This document shows, piece by piece, positions 36,300 through 46,534 of a stretch of DNA of 64,000 nucleotides; within the stretch, counting starts at the first letter, position 1; each line of letters opens with the position of its first letter. The position numbers and the translations under genes are program-made. The notes below the pieces were generated by a model that did not search any database, had not been told where the DNA came from, and saw nothing but the letters and a program-made list of their open reading frames with translations. Where the stretch lies: the NCBI RefSeq assembly GCF_000982415.1, contig NZ_LANI01000003.1, positions 372,001-436,000 of the forward strand, written 5' to 3'. The DNA is from Kiloniella litopenaei (GTDB lineage: Bacteria > Pseudomonadota > Alphaproteobacteria > Kiloniellales > Kiloniellaceae).

Positions 36300-36326
36300 C
36301 GGCACGCGAACTCGTGCCGATTTTTT
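36300..36326. terminator. Hairpin with T-run between gap and pyk; no plus-strand gene upstream
   Basis: Stem CGGCACG/CGTGCCG (36300-36306, 36313-36319) followed by six T on the plus strand and by TTTTC on the minus strand. No plus-strand protein gene precedes it. It may be a second terminator for gap or the end of an unannotated plus-strand small RNA. The rest of 36135-36380 holds only the pyk promoter. Confidence 0.5.
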
Positions 36327-36380
36327 ACTTTTATAGCGCTTCTCAATAAAACACTGCCTTTATTTCCATCAATAAAGATC

Positions 36381-36421
36381 GAAAAAAAGATCAGGAGAGA
36401 GCCCTCTACTCTCTCCTGATC
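36381..36421 (-). terminator. Intrinsic terminator of gap
   Basis: 12-bp perfect stem GATCAGGAGAGA/TCTCTCCTGATC (36389-36400, 36410-36421) followed on the minus strand by TTTTTTTC. Confidence 0.85.
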
Positions 36422-36429
36422 AAGTAGAC

Positions 36430-37437
36430 CTAGAGGCTAAGCCCCAGGGCGACAGCAGTGTCAACCATACGGTTGGAGAACCCCCACTCGTTATCATACC
36501 AGCTCAAGACACGAACCAGACGATCACCAACAAGTTGGGTTTGCGTCAGATCAAAGGTCGAACTGGCAGGGGAGTGGTTAAAATCTATTGAAACCAGGGG
36601 CTCATCATTGATGTCGAGAACACCTTTGAGCGCACCTTCGGACGCAGCCACCATTGCTGCATTAATTTCTTCGGCGGTTGTTTTTCTCCCTGCGGTAAAG
36701 ACAAGATCAATCATGGAAACATTTGCTGTTGGGACACGAACAGCCGTTCCATCTAACTTGCCATCAAGTTCTGGCAGCACAAGACCAACGGCACGGGCCG
36801 CACCCGTAGATGTTGGAATCATTGAAAGTGCAGCGGCTCTGGCACGGCGCAGATCAGAATGCATTGTATCAACTGTGTTCTGGTCACCAGTATAGGCGTG
36901 AACCGTTGTGACAAAACCTTCTTCCAGGCCAACCAGTTCGTTAAGAACGTGTGCAACAGGGGCCAGACAGTTTGTTGTACAGGACGCATTGGAAACGATC
37001 GTGTGTTCAGGCGCGATCTTGTGGTGGTTCACACCGTAAACGACGGTTAGATCAGCGTTTTTACCCGGTGCAGAGATCAACACTTTCTTTGCCCCTGCTT
37101 CAAGATGCAGAGAGGCTTTTTCGCGATCGGTGAACAGTCCGGTGCATTCCAGTGCAACATCAACCCCCAACTCGCCCCAGGGCAAATCAGCGGGGTTACG
37201 TTCTGACAAGGCTGCAATGCGTTTGCCTTCAATAATCAAGGCCTTGTCGTCAGCTTTGATATCTTTACGGAGCGTGCCATGCACTGAATCGTACTTGAGA
37301 AGGTGGGCATTGGCCTGCGCAGACGCCAAGTCGTTGATAGCAACAACTTCGATATCGTCACGACCGGATTCAATAATGGCCCTCAACACAAGTCGGCCAA
37401 TACGACCAAAACCATTAATTGCTACGCGAACCGCCAT
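36430..37437 (-). CDS. gap: Glyceraldehyde-3-phosphate dehydrogenase, type I
   Basis: 335 aa. NAD-binding [14 protein letters not shown] at the N-terminus, catalytic Cys in [13 protein letters not shown] (near residue 152), and the C-terminal [15 protein letters not shown]. Catalyses the phosphorylating oxidation of G3P. ATG 37437 has GAGGAG upstream. A GlpR-like operator (37480-37499) lies 43 bases before the start and probably overlaps its promoter, and glpR is the next gene upstream. No pgk-fba follows. Confidence 0.97.
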   Translation of the reverse strand: MAVRVAINGFGRIGRLVLRAIIESGRDDIEVVAINDLASAQANAHLLKYDSVHGTLRKDIKADDKALIIEGKRIAALSERNPADLPWGELGVDVALECTGLFTDREKASLHLEAGAKKVLISAPGKNADLTVVYGVNHHKIAPEHTIVSNASCTTNCLAPVAHVLNELVGLEEGFVTTVHAYTGDQNTVDTMHSDLRRARAAALSMIPTSTGAARAVGLVLPELDGKLDGTAVRVPTANVSMIDLVFTAGRKTTAEEINAAMVAASEGALKGVLDINDEPLVSIDFNHSPASSTFDLTQTQLVGDRLVRVLSWYDNEWGFSNRMVDTAVALGLSL

Positions 37438-37479
37438 AATCTGCTCCTCAGGGACTTAATTTGTAATTCTTGATGACAA

Positions 37480-37499
37480 AATGTTCATTTTTGAACATA
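37480..37499. promoter_or_regulatory. GlpR operator upstream of gap
   Basis: Perfect palindrome ATGTTCA-TTTT-TGAACAT (37481-37498). Against the Escherichia coli GlpR consensus WATKTTCGWTAWCGAACATW it matches 17 of 20 positions. It lies 43 bases ahead of the gap start codon. The rest of the 300-base region 37438-37744 is AT-rich and holds a further ATGTTCA half-site at 37699-37705. Confidence 0.6.
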
Positions 37500-37744
37500 A
37501 ACGCAAGTCATATTTTTCTAAAGTGAATATTTTATGACAAAAAAGCCGAATAAAAAGGAATGATCTCAAAGCTGTTTTAAGAGTCAAATTTCAAAAAAAT
37601 CAATTTAAAACAAAAAGTTAAAAAAACAGATCCACAAATAATATCAAACTAAAGTCAATATTAAAAAATGATCACAGTAAATCGATCAATGAATATGAAT
37701 GTTCAGTTACAAAAAATTATCAGAATCCGAGCTGAAATCGAGGC

Positions 37745-38509
37745 CTAGCAGAGAACTTCAAGATCCAGTGACTTGATGATAGAAGACAGAGGTTCAGTCG
37801 GCATACTATCCGTAACCAATGTATCGATCTGAGATAAATGCCCCAAGCGCACCAATGCGTTTCGACCGTATTTACTACTGTCAGCAACAAGCAGTGTGTG
37901 GCGGGCGTTTTCTATAATAGTTTGGGAAACCCGGACACCGCCATAGTCATAATCAAGAAGGCTGCCGTCTTCATCAATACCACCAACGGCGATCACACCA
38001 TAATCGGCACGGAATTGACGGAAAAAATCAATTGTCGCTTCACCAATAATACTGCGATCAACATTGCGAACAACACCGCCAGCCACAATAATTTCAAAGC
38101 TGGGGTTCGGACTCATAATGTGGGCAACACTCAGGCTGTTTGTAATGACGCGCAGGCCCGTATGCCCCATCAAAGCCTGTGCAACACTTTCGTTTGTCGT
38201 ACCCATATTGATAAATAGCGACGCATTGTTTGGAATTTCACGCGCGACAAGCTGGGCAATGCCCTCTTTTTCCTGCGCGTTGATACCCTGACGTTGCGTA
38301 TAGTCGAGATTAAGAACAGAAGAGCTGAAGCTGGCCCCACCGTGAAAGCGGTTGAGCAATTTGGCGTCACAAAGTTCGTTTATATCCCGACGGATGGTTT
38401 GTGTTGTTACAGAGAAATCCTGTGCCATTGAATCAATGGATACGAAGCCATTATTCTTCGCCAATTCAAGAATCTGTCTTTGACGACGACTAAGTTTTTC
38501 CAGATTCAT
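37745..38509 (-). CDS. glpR: DeoR-family repressor, glycerol-3-phosphate regulon (GlpR-like)
   Basis: 254 aa. N-terminal DeoR HTH (RRQRQILELAKNNGFVSIDSMAQDFSVTTQTIRRDINEL) and a sugar-phosphate-binding domain (LFINMGTTNESVAQALMGH, ITNSLSVAHIM, GGVVRNVDRSIIGEATIDFF, LLVADSSKYGRNALVR). Length and sequence fit GlpR, which senses glycerol-3-phosphate. Divergent from glpK. Its operator consensus occurs both before glpK and before gap. Confidence 0.9.
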   Translation of the reverse strand: MNLEKLSRRQRQILELAKNNGFVSIDSMAQDFSVTTQTIRRDINELCDAKLLNRFHGGASFSSSVLNLDYTQRQGINAQEKEGIAQLVAREIPNNASLFINMGTTNESVAQALMGHTGLRVITNSLSVAHIMSPNPSFEIIVAGGVVRNVDRSIIGEATIDFFRQFRADYGVIAVGGIDEDGSLLDYDYGGVRVSQTIIENARHTLLVADSSKYGRNALVRLGHLSQIDTLVTDSMPTEPLSSIIKSLDLEVLC

Positions 38510-38598
38510 CTGTATTCCCCACTAACAAATTCGCGCTTTTTATCAGCACTTGGCCCCTTTTACTCAATTTCTAACAAAAAAGGAACCGATGTTCACTT

Positions 38599-38618
38599 TA
38601 CTTTCATAAACGAACATA
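38599..38618. promoter_or_regulatory. GlpR operator upstream of glpK
   Basis: The site around TTTCATAAACGAACAT (38603-38618, full 20-mer 38599-38618) matches 17 of 20 positions of the Escherichia coli GlpR consensus. An extra half-site ATGTTCA is at 38589-38595. It lies in the glpR-glpK divergent region, 47 bases before the glpK start. Confidence 0.6.
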
Positions 38619-38664
38619 CGAAAGTAAAGATCAAATTCCAAGGGGAGTCAAAAGGGAAGCCGGA

Positions 38665-40152
38665 ATGAGCGAAAACCAACACATTCTTTCAATTGATCAG
38701 GGCACAACAAGCAGCCGGGCAATTATCTTTGATGTCAAGGGCAACAACATTGCAACATCCCAACAAGAGTTTCCACAGATCTTCCCAGAAGATGGATGGG
38801 TTGAACATGATCCCGAGGCCATCTGGTCATCAACACTTGAAGTATCCCGCGAAGCCCTGAAAGCAGCACAAGCCAAAGGCGCAAACATCGTCACCATTGG
38901 CATTACCAATCAACGGGAAACAACCGTAATCTGGGATAGGTCGACCGGATTACCGATCTACAACGCAATTGTCTGGCAAGACCGGCGTACAGCGGAACTA
39001 TGTTCAAAACTGAAAGAGCAAAATCAGGAAGACAAAGTCACAGCCAAAACAGGCCTGTTACTTGACCCTTATTTCTCAGCAACAAAAGTTGCCTGGATTC
39101 TCGATAATGTTGATGGTGCACGCGAAAAAGCTGAACGTGGCGAACTTGCCTTTGGCACCATCGATAGCTTCCTGCTTTGGCGTTTGACCGATGGCCAGGT
39201 CCACGCAACAGATGCAACCAATGCGTCCAGGACCATGCTCTATAACATCCATGATCTCCAATGGGATAATGATCTTCTGGAACTGTTTAATATTCCCGCA
39301 TCTCTTTTGCCCGAGGTAAAAGACTCTGCCGCTGATTTTGGCACAACCAGTGCCGATATATTTGGGGCACCGATTCCCATTCAGGGCATCGCAGGCGATC
39401 AACAGGCGGCAAGTTTTGGCCAAACCTGTTATGACGCAGGCGACATCAAGAGCACCTATGGCACAGGGTGCTTTGTCCTGCTCAATACAGGTGAAAAACC
39501 TCTGGCATCAAAAAACCGATTGCTCACCACCATCGGCTATCGAATTAATGGTAAAACATCTTATGCACTGGAAGGGGCTATTTTTGTATCCGGCGCCGCC
39601 GTCCAATGGCTGCGCGACGGTCTTAAGATAATTAAATCGGCCTCAGAGACCGAAGCGATGGCCCGAAATCTTCCGGACAATAAAGGCGTATACCTTGTCC
39701 CCGCCTTTACGGGTCTCGGCGCTCCGTTCTGGGATCCGCATGCCCGTGGCTCGATCTACGGGTTAACAAGAGACAGTGGCCCGGAAGAAATCGTCCGCGC
39801 GACACTGGAAGCCGTTTGTTATCAAACCAGAGACCTCTTTGAAGCTATGGTAGACGATGGCATTGAGCCAAAGGCACTAAAAGTTGATGGCGGCATGGTC
39901 GCCAATAACTGGGTCATGCAATTTCTTTCCGATACGCTAAACCTTGAAGTTGATCGCCCGGCTGTCGCAGAGACCACCGCACTGGGCGCAGCCTATCTGG
40001 CGGGTCTTCAGCACGGAATTTATAAATCGCTCGACGATATTAAAGAAAACTGGAAACTGGATAGAAGCTTTACGCCCGTAATGGATGAAGCAACCAGAAA
40101 ACAAAATCTTGCGGGTTGGGATCTGGCAATCAAGAGAACTCAATACCAGTAA
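38665..40152 (+). CDS. glpK: Glycerol kinase
   Basis: 495 aa FGGY-family kinase. N-terminal ATP-binding [15 protein letters not shown] and the FGGY signature region [17 protein letters not shown]. Core residues include WQDRRTAEL, a later ATPase phosphate loop [13 protein letters not shown] and [15 protein letters not shown]. Phosphorylates glycerol to G3P. ATG 38665. No glpF or glpD is adjacent. Shares a terminator with the convergent ppk. Confidence 0.97.
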   Translation: MSENQHILSIDQGTTSSRAIIFDVKGNNIATSQQEFPQIFPEDGWVEHDPEAIWSSTLEVSREALKAAQAKGANIVTIGITNQRETTVIWDRSTGLPIYNAIVWQDRRTAELCSKLKEQNQEDKVTAKTGLLLDPYFSATKVAWILDNVDGAREKAERGELAFGTIDSFLLWRLTDGQVHATDATNASRTMLYNIHDLQWDNDLLELFNIPASLLPEVKDSAADFGTTSADIFGAPIPIQGIAGDQQAASFGQTCYDAGDIKSTYGTGCFVLLNTGEKPLASKNRLLTTIGYRINGKTSYALEGAIFVSGAAVQWLRDGLKIIKSASETEAMARNLPDNKGVYLVPAFTGLGAPFWDPHARGSIYGLTRDSGPEEIVRATLEAVCYQTRDLFEAMVDDGIEPKALKVDGGMVANNWVMQFLSDTLNLEVDRPAVAETTALGAAYLAGLQHGIYKSLDDIKENWKLDRSFTPVMDEATRKQNLAGWDLAIKRTQYQ

Positions 40153-40209
40153 AAGGTGCCATTGCAGTACGGGCCATTGCGGTTTCTGCAGAAGCCCGTC
40201 ATTTAAGAA

Positions 40210-40253
40210 ATAACAAAAAAGCCGAAACCCACTGGTTCCGGCTTTTTTGTTAT
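40210..40253. terminator. Bidirectional terminator between glpK and ppk
   Basis: 20-base arms (40210-40229, 40234-40253) with one mismatch and a 4-base loop: an A-rich left flank, AAGCCG core and T-rich right flank. Confidence 0.85.
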
Positions 40254-40293
40254 CGCTGCGACAGCACGTAAAATACAAACCGTCTTAATCATA

Positions 40294-42480
40294 CTATTTC
40301 TTGCGCCGCTTTTTGTTCATACTCTTTTTGAGGGCTTTGCCGCGCCCGGATAAGCTTGGGTTCGTCATAAAGAAGTTATGGGCATTAAAACCGACACCAA
40401 TCGGCTCCATACGCTTAAAGGTCGTGTCTTCCTGCATAATCCAGCTCTGCGCTTCGTCCTGTAAATTGGCAAACATAACCTGGTCCAGAACCTGACGCTT
40501 TACGGTATCATTTTCAATCGGCACCATAACCTCTACCCGGCGATCGAGATTTCGGGGCATTAAATCTGCTGACGAAATGTACACCTTGGCATCTGGCGAT
40601 GGCAGATCGTGACCATTACCGAAACAAAAAATGCGACTGTGCTCCAAAAAGCGCCCAACAACACTGCGTACCTGTATGTTTTCTGACAAGCCTGCGATGC
40701 CTGCTTTCAGACAACAAATTCCTCTGGCCACTATTTCAATCTGCACTCCGGCATTACTGGCCTCATAAAGCGCATCAATGATATCGGCATCGACCAGGCT
40801 GTTGACCTTGATCCAGATTGCCGCCGGCTTGCCCGCATTGGCGTGTTTGATTTCGGCTTCAATCTCTTTTTTAATCCGCTGACGCAGGGTGTTTGGCGCA
40901 TATTCCAGCTTTTCCATCCCCTTGGGTGCCGCCGATCCGGTCGTGAAGTTAAAGAGGCAGGCCGCGTCCCGCGCCAGTTTCTCATCACAGGTAAAGAAAC
41001 TGAGATCTGTATAGATCTTGGCGTTGATCGGGTGATAATTACCAGTTCCAAAATGAACGTAGGTTTTCATCCCGTCACCATCCCGTCGCACCACCATAGA
41101 CAGTTTGGAATGGGTTTTCAGATCAACAAAACCATAGACGACCTGAACGCCAGCACGTTCCAGATCACGTGCCCAACGAATATTAGCAGCCTCGTCAAAT
41201 CGTGCCTTCAATTCAACCAGCGCCGTCACTGACTTTCCTGCTTCTGCAGCGTCAATTAACGCCCGCACGATCGGTGACTGATTTGATGTACGATAGAGCG
41301 TTTGCTTAATTGCAACAACCTTTGGATCACGGGCGGCCTGTTTCACAAACTGCACGACAACGTCAAAGCTTTCGTAAGGGTGGTGAACAATAAAATCCTT
41401 GGCCCGGATGGCTGCGAAACAATCCCCGCCAAAATCTTTGATTCGTTCCGGAAAACGTGGCGTATAACTTTCAAATAGCAGCTCGTGCCGCGACGACACA
41501 ATCATCTGGGACACGTCAGAAATACCCAACATACCCGCCAAAACAAAAACATCGTTCTCATTCACCAGATGATGTTTAGTGACAAAGGCCCGCAAGCTTT
41601 CCGGCATAGACGCATCAATCTGTAACCTGATCACAGATCCCCGACGCCGACGCCGCAGCATGGTTTCAAAGGTTCGAACCAGATCCTCCGCCTCTTCATC
41701 AACCTCAACATCCGAATCTCGCAAGATGCGGAAGAGACCATCCCCCAGAAGCTCAAAGCCCGGAAACAGTGTATCCATAAACATGCGGATAACATTCTCC
41801 AGCGCAATAAAACGGTCTTGATTGCCCGGCAACTTAACAAAGCGTTTGATGTTATGGGGAATGGGCACAAGTCCATTGATCAGGCGATTATCCTGATTAC
41901 GAGACAATTCCAGCGCCAGAACCAATCCTTTATTGGGAATAAAAGGGAAGGGATGGGCCGGATCAACCGCCAGAGGCGTCAGGGCCGGGAAAACCTGGGT
42001 TTGAAACCAGGATGTCAGCCACTCTATTTCATCGGGGTTCAATTCATCCGGGCTTAAAAGGAAAACATTCTTGGCCCGAAGCTTGGCAAACACATCCTGC
42101 AAAGCAATCTGCTGTTGCTGCATCAGGCGCCCAGCCTGAATTGAAATTTCCTGTAGCTGTTCCGCTGGTGTCAGGCCATCCTGACTGAGTCTGGTGATAC
42201 CGGCCGCAACCTGCCCCATCAGCCCGGCAACACGAACCATGTAGAATTCATCAAGGTTGCTGGCAGAAATCGATGCGAAACGCAGGCGCTCTAACAAGGG
42301 GTGTTGCGGGTTACTGGCCTCTTCCAATACTCTGAAGTTAAACGCCAGCCACGATAGTTCCCGATTGATAAAACGCTTGGGTGATTTCGTCGCCAGCCAG
42401 TCACAATCAGGATGATCAATTTCCTTTTCACAATCTTCAGCCCCCTCATCCGGAAGCTCAACAGCCAGATCATCCATCAT
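40294..42480 (-). CDS. ppk: Polyphosphate kinase 1
   Basis: 728 aa. Catalyses reversible transfer of ATP phosphate to polyphosphate. N-terminal [19 protein letters not shown] and [13 protein letters not shown]. The catalytic His residues are in [12 protein letters not shown] and in [30 protein letters not shown] follows. C-terminal tail is Lys/Arg-rich. ATG 42480 (second ATG at 42477). Upstream an inverted repeat may be an operator. ppx is absent. Confidence 0.97.
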   Translation of the reverse strand: MMDDLAVELPDEGAEDCEKEIDHPDCDWLATKSPKRFINRELSWLAFNFRVLEEASNPQHPLLERLRFASISASNLDEFYMVRVAGLMGQVAAGITRLSQDGLTPAEQLQEISIQAGRLMQQQQIALQDVFAKLRAKNVFLLSPDELNPDEIEWLTSWFQTQVFPALTPLAVDPAHPFPFIPNKGLVLALELSRNQDNRLINGLVPIPHNIKRFVKLPGNQDRFIALENVIRMFMDTLFPGFELLGDGLFRILRDSDVEVDEEAEDLVRTFETMLRRRRRGSVIRLQIDASMPESLRAFVTKHHLVNENDVFVLAGMLGISDVSQMIVSSRHELLFESYTPRFPERIKDFGGDCFAAIRAKDFIVHHPYESFDVVVQFVKQAARDPKVVAIKQTLYRTSNQSPIVRALIDAAEAGKSVTALVELKARFDEAANIRWARDLERAGVQVVYGFVDLKTHSKLSMVVRRDGDGMKTYVHFGTGNYHPINAKIYTDLSFFTCDEKLARDAACLFNFTTGSAAPKGMEKLEYAPNTLRQRIKKEIEAEIKHANAGKPAAIWIKVNSLVDADIIDALYEASNAGVQIEIVARGICCLKAGIAGLSENIQVRSVVGRFLEHSRIFCFGNGHDLPSPDAKVYISSADLMPRNLDRRVEVMVPIENDTVKRQVLDQVMFANLQDEAQSWIMQEDTTFKRMEPIGVGFNAHNFFMTNPSLSGRGKALKKSMNKKRRKK

Positions 42481-42542
42481 AAATTCCTCACCATATACAC
42501 AATCAGATGGATTGCATTAACAAGGTCAGGTTTCATTTTCAT

Positions 42543-42567
42543 GTCAGATTAACCAAAGGAATCTGAC
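42543..42567. promoter_or_regulatory. Inverted repeat upstream of ppk
   Basis: Perfect arms GTCAGATT (42543-42550) and AATCTGAC (42560-42567), 9-base spacer, about 63 bases before the ppk start. A related GTCAGGTT half-site lies at 42525-42532. Candidate operator; regulator unknown. Confidence 0.35.
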
Positions 42568-42582
42568 AATCCATATACAAAG

Positions 42583-42611
42583 AAAAACCCCGCTGAATGA
42601 GCGGGGTTTTA
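42583..42611 (-). terminator. Intrinsic terminator of ydbL
   Basis: AAACCCCGCT/AGCGGGGTTTT stem with a 5-base loop and a T run on the minus strand, about 40 bases after the ydbL stop. Confidence 0.8.
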
Positions 42612-42651
42612 TACTGTTCTTAAAAAGAGGTTTATCTAAGCAAGACCAACT

Positions 42652-42987
42652 CTATTTCTGTACCCAGGAACCGTCTTCGGCCTGGAACCAAGTTCCGCTT
42701 GGCGCTTTGCTCATAATCTGTTTGGCGTAAACCATACCAACCTGCTTGACACTCACACCCTCTTTATTCGCCCGTTCCTGATAAATCTGGGTGCGTTTTG
42801 CATTTGTCGTTGAGACAAAATCAGATGCAGAGCTGTCGCGAGCCACCGCCAAACCGTCATAGCGTTCACCGACCGCGCCGGAACTGCGAAGACTATCCAG
42901 ATCAGCGGCCCAGGCTGTTGGAATGACGGATACAAATGCAAACGCCACGAACAGAACTCTCAACATTTTCATGCTTTTAAAAACCAT
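42652..42987 (-). CDS. ydbL: YdbL family (DUF1318) periplasmic protein
   Basis: About 111 aa. A signal peptide (MKMLRVLFVAFAFVSVIPTAWA) precedes a small DUF1318 domain (LDSLRSSGAVGERYDGLAVA ... GVSVKQVGMVYAKQI, ending in GTWFQAEDGSWVQK). The frame is open to 43044, but that part overlaps ynbE; ATG 42987 has GGAGG about 10 bases upstream and starts near the signal peptide. It belongs to the ydbH-ynbE-ydbL cluster; in Escherichia coli YdbL affects the YdbH-YnbE intermembrane bridge. Confidence 0.88.
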   Translation of the reverse strand: MVFKSMKMLRVLFVAFAFVSVIPTAWAADLDSLRSSGAVGERYDGLAVARDSSASDFVSTTNAKRTQIYQERANKEGVSVKQVGMVYAKQIMSKAPSGTWFQAEDGSWVQK

Positions 42988-43012
42988 TGTTTCAGTTTCC
43001 TCCACCGACAAT

Positions 43013-43243
43013 CTAGAAGAGATCTGGGTTGTTATTGATGTCATCTTTCGCCTGATCTTCTAGGCGAACGCGTACTTCGGCATCCAGCTTGATATTGAGG
43101 TTGATTGTAATCGGCTCTTTTGGTGCCTCAACCTTAACCGTTGGTGTACAGGCCTGAAGCCCCATTACAACCGCGGTAACAAGAACAAGCTGCTTGTTTA
43201 TATTTTCATTCAGAAGGCCACCCAAGGCGTTATCCTCTGTCAT
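43013..43243 (-). CDS. ynbE: YnbE-like outer-membrane lipoprotein
   Basis: 76 aa. Lipobox LQAC at residues about 29-32, then a short domain with parallel-strand-like pattern VEAPKEPITINLNIKLDAEVRVRLEDQ. In Escherichia coli YnbE is the outer-membrane partner of YdbH in a lipid-transport bridge. Lies between ydbH and ydbL on the same strand, ending 26 bases before the ydbL start. Confidence 0.88.
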   Translation of the reverse strand: MTEDNALGGLLNENINKQLVLVTAVVMGLQACTPTVKVEAPKEPITINLNIKLDAEVRVRLEDQAKDDINNNPDLF

Positions 43244-43345
43244 TAGTCATTAAATTCTTTGAAGAATAGTCATCGAAATAAGGCAAGGGAAAGGCATTTT
43301 TGCGCTTCCCTACGATTTCGACCCCATTACTGGCATTATTATTAC

Positions 43346-46333
43346 CTATTTATTCAACAGCCCTGAAACCAAGCCTTGTGAAAGTTTTTGCCCTTGCAGA
43401 AGAACTTCAAGCAAAGGTTCTACCTTGGTTTCAAGATTAATATTCAATCGAAAAGGATGTCCGTCGAGAACATCTTTATTGGCCCCGCTAATCCCCAAAC
43501 TCACCTGCGCCGCAGAATTAATTGGCTTATCAATATCCAGAGTGAGTTCCGTATATTCAAAATTATGCAAAGCTTTCACCAAAAGTTCGACCTGTTCGCC
43601 CCCCGCTGCCAAGGCATCCGCAATCAATTGCGAACGAATTTGTAAAACGCCCGGCCCTTCCGTCGCCAGAGCTCCTTTTTCAATGATAATTTGCTCCCCT
43701 ACAAATTTAATCGGGATCTCGCCGGTTAGTTGACCTGTGCCGCTTAGGTCCTCGCGGCCAATAAGGGTAAAGAGCTCTTTCAAATCCAGCTTCTCAACTT
43801 GTAGAAGGATCGATTTCTTATCAGCCAAAACCGGAATTTTTTGCGGTTTGAAACCAAGATTACCGCCCGCAATTTTCAAATCAGCGTTACGAAGATCAAC
43901 AATAAAATCGTCCGCTTCCGGCACAACACCAAACATTAAATCTATATCAGAAATTGGAACGCCAGCATCAAAAGAGGCAATCTCAAGCTTCTGACCGGGC
44001 GGCAAAACCGGTTCGGTTATGCCCTGAAAGAAAAACCGTCCCACCAAATCCTTAAAAGGAAGTTCATTAATCTCAGCATCGGGCAGATCCACATTCAAAT
44101 ACCCGTGCCCATCAGGAACCCCTTTATCAAGAGATATCTCAACACGCCCGGAAACCGAGCCATCACGAACTTTCAGATCAGCTAAATGCGGCGTAAATAC
44201 CTTTGGCTGTACGCCACCTTCACTAAACATAATCGAAGGAATAACCGCTTCAATCTGTCCATCCAGTGCAATCAAATCCATCTCCCCTGTAAGGTTCAAT
44301 AACGGTACTCCCTCTAGAAGCGTTACATCCGCAGATAAATCTGTCTTTCGGATCGGCCCAGATGACTGGCCCTTGAACACAAATGGCGGCAATCCAAGTT
44401 CGGGATCATCCAGTTTGATCGTCGCCTCTGATCGGCTCGCAAGAACAAGTGAATTAACATCAACATCATTTACAGGTTGGAAAAAGGGTGTCGAGACATC
44501 ATTCCGAGCAGAGCTGATCTTTAGTTTCTGATCTGGCACCTGAATTTCAGAAACTGTTGTCCCGATCTGCCATTTATCCCCCTCACGGCCTCGAATCTTG
44601 CTGGAAACATCAGTAATAATGACATCTCTTTTTTCTTTAATCAGATGGAGTTTCAGGGATTTAACATGCAAATCGCCAGAAACATTTTTTAGTTCCGCAG
44701 CATTTCCAGTTGTATCCAGAGGAAGGTGGAATTCACTCTCGATATTTGTAAATGTGATGTTCTCGTTGCTCTGGGTTCGAATTACATCTGGAACTTCCAG
44801 CTTCGTCAGTTCAATCTGTCCCAAATCACCTGTGAAGCTCACCTTGTTTCGATCTAAATTAAAGCTCCCTTGTGCAGTTCCCTGTCTAATCCTGAGCAGA
44901 TAATCCGGTTGTTCATTAGCCCCGGTATTATCAACCCCCTCTATCTTTGCTTTCCAGTCGCCTTCCCAACTCTCAGAAGTCTCTTTTGAAATAGTTGCTG
45001 CCAATGCACCACCAGATACTTTGTGCCCGGCAAGCTCCAGTGTTTGCCCTCTGACATCAAGAATCACATTTTCAAGCTCTACTTGATCATACTCCTGACT
45101 AAGACCTCCCGTTATCTCGACAAAAGACGTTATCTCTGCAGGTGTTTCGCCACGGAGTTTCATTCCTATCTTTCCCGCGACGGGACGTGCATCGTTTAAT
45201 GTAAAAGTGGCTGTTGTCTCTACTGGGTCTATTTCCCCCGACAGGGACGGGCCAAACACCTGCCTGATCACAGGAGGAAGCATGGCATCAGCAGGCAAAT
45301 TCGTCACATTAAATTGCCCTGCCGCCTCAAGTCCCACTTTTGTTTCCGGACCTTTTTGCGTAAGTGCCAAAGGGAACTGCCCATCAAAGCGAGCACCGGA
45401 AGTCAACTGTCCATCAACCGCAAGGGTTGCTGCCAAATTCGCGGTCGCTTGCCCCAAATGAAGCATTAAAGGACTGATTGCCTCGCGCCATTTAGAAGGC
45501 GGCCTCTCGCCCAAATCTATTTGCCCGACACCATCCAGATTGAGCTTCACCCGTGTAGCTTCTATATTCCGGGGCAAAAAGGCCTTGGGGATGTTCCCGG
45601 TTATATCCCCGAAAACGTTCCAGTTCAGCCCCGGATTATCCAGAAAAAACGATGCTGCACCTTCCCCGGAAACGCCGACTTTCTGCCACTTGATATCCCA
45701 GTCGATCTGCAAGTCAGAGCTTGAAAAGATGGCCCCGAGGTAAAATTCTTCCGGCTCATAGTCCACCAAGTGACCGCCTTCAAAGCTCACCCATCCCTGC
45801 ACATCATCTTCCGAATGGCCCCGAACCTCGACAGCAAAGGGCAACTGTGCCGCCCCAAGATCAGTCATAATTTGAAGGTTACTATTATTGATTTTAAGAG
45901 CAGGCCTGAAGGGAAGCACAGGAAAAGATGATTGCGTCTTGTTTTGCTCGTCGGACATGAACAAACTGTCCAAAGATCCCAAAACAGGCCCTTGTCCAGT
46001 CACGTCAAGCGACAAGGCCAAACGATCCAGATCGACCGTCAGTGTACCACCTTGCCACAAATCCATCAGATCGTAAGTTAAAACAAGGCGATCAAGAGCA
46101 ATCTCGCGTGCATCCCCGACGCTTATGTCCTGAACAACAACTTCACGGTGTGATATCTCGGAAACTTCCGCAGAAAATCCAGGCAATGCCATGTCCTCTG
46201 CGATCTGATCCAATAGATACTGGGCAAGCGAGACGCGGTAATAAACAGTGACGCCACCAATCAAAAGCATCACGGCCCCGCACCACAAGAGCCTACGCCC
46301 CCACTTTTTCAAGCTATTTTTTCCTGCGCTCAT
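43346..46333 (-). CDS. ydbH: YdbH-like AsmA/TamB-family intermembrane lipid transport protein
   Basis: 995 aa. An N-terminal transmembrane anchor (WCGAVMLLIGGVTVYYRVSL, residues about 18-38) is followed by a long beta-rich periplasmic domain of the AsmA-like/bridge-like lipid-transfer type. The C-terminus includes SGTGQLTGEIPIKFVGEQIIIEKGALATEGPGVLQI, the conserved part of the family that meets YnbE. ATG 46333. First gene of ydbH-ynbE-ydbL. Confidence 0.88.
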   Translation of the reverse strand: MSAGKNSLKKWGRRLLWCGAVMLLIGGVTVYYRVSLAQYLLDQIAEDMALPGFSAEVSEISHREVVVQDISVGDAREIALDRLVLTYDLMDLWQGGTLTVDLDRLALSLDVTGQGPVLGSLDSLFMSDEQNKTQSSFPVLPFRPALKINNSNLQIMTDLGAAQLPFAVEVRGHSEDDVQGWVSFEGGHLVDYEPEEFYLGAIFSSSDLQIDWDIKWQKVGVSGEGAASFFLDNPGLNWNVFGDITGNIPKAFLPRNIEATRVKLNLDGVGQIDLGERPPSKWREAISPLMLHLGQATANLAATLAVDGQLTSGARFDGQFPLALTQKGPETKVGLEAAGQFNVTNLPADAMLPPVIRQVFGPSLSGEIDPVETTATFTLNDARPVAGKIGMKLRGETPAEITSFVEITGGLSQEYDQVELENVILDVRGQTLELAGHKVSGGALAATISKETSESWEGDWKAKIEGVDNTGANEQPDYLLRIRQGTAQGSFNLDRNKVSFTGDLGQIELTKLEVPDVIRTQSNENITFTNIESEFHLPLDTTGNAAELKNVSGDLHVKSLKLHLIKEKRDVIITDVSSKIRGREGDKWQIGTTVSEIQVPDQKLKISSARNDVSTPFFQPVNDVDVNSLVLASRSEATIKLDDPELGLPPFVFKGQSSGPIRKTDLSADVTLLEGVPLLNLTGEMDLIALDGQIEAVIPSIMFSEGGVQPKVFTPHLADLKVRDGSVSGRVEISLDKGVPDGHGYLNVDLPDAEINELPFKDLVGRFFFQGITEPVLPPGQKLEIASFDAGVPISDIDLMFGVVPEADDFIVDLRNADLKIAGGNLGFKPQKIPVLADKKSILLQVEKLDLKELFTLIGREDLSGTGQLTGEIPIKFVGEQIIIEKGALATEGPGVLQIRSQLIADALAAGGEQVELLVKALHNFEYTELTLDIDKPINSAAQVSLGISGANKDVLDGHPFRLNINLETKVEPLLEVLLQGQKLSQGLVSGLLNK

Positions 46334-46534
46334 TTCGTCAGACTACCACAGGTAGCGTCGGAAAAAAGGGTCTATTCATTTTGCCCCCAAGAATAATCAA
46401 GTGGATAATTGATTATGGAAACAAATACTTAATCGAGAACACTTTGTGGCAAACTGATGCCGCATATTGTACTTTGTTTCATCAAGGCACACCTAATAAG
46501 GCAAAGAGATAATATTTCGGGAGCAGATAAGATC

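Noticed and set aside
42481-42570. Pho box upstream of ppk
   Set aside because: The repeats of CTGAC-like sequence are 18 bases apart, not the 11-base period of Pho boxes.
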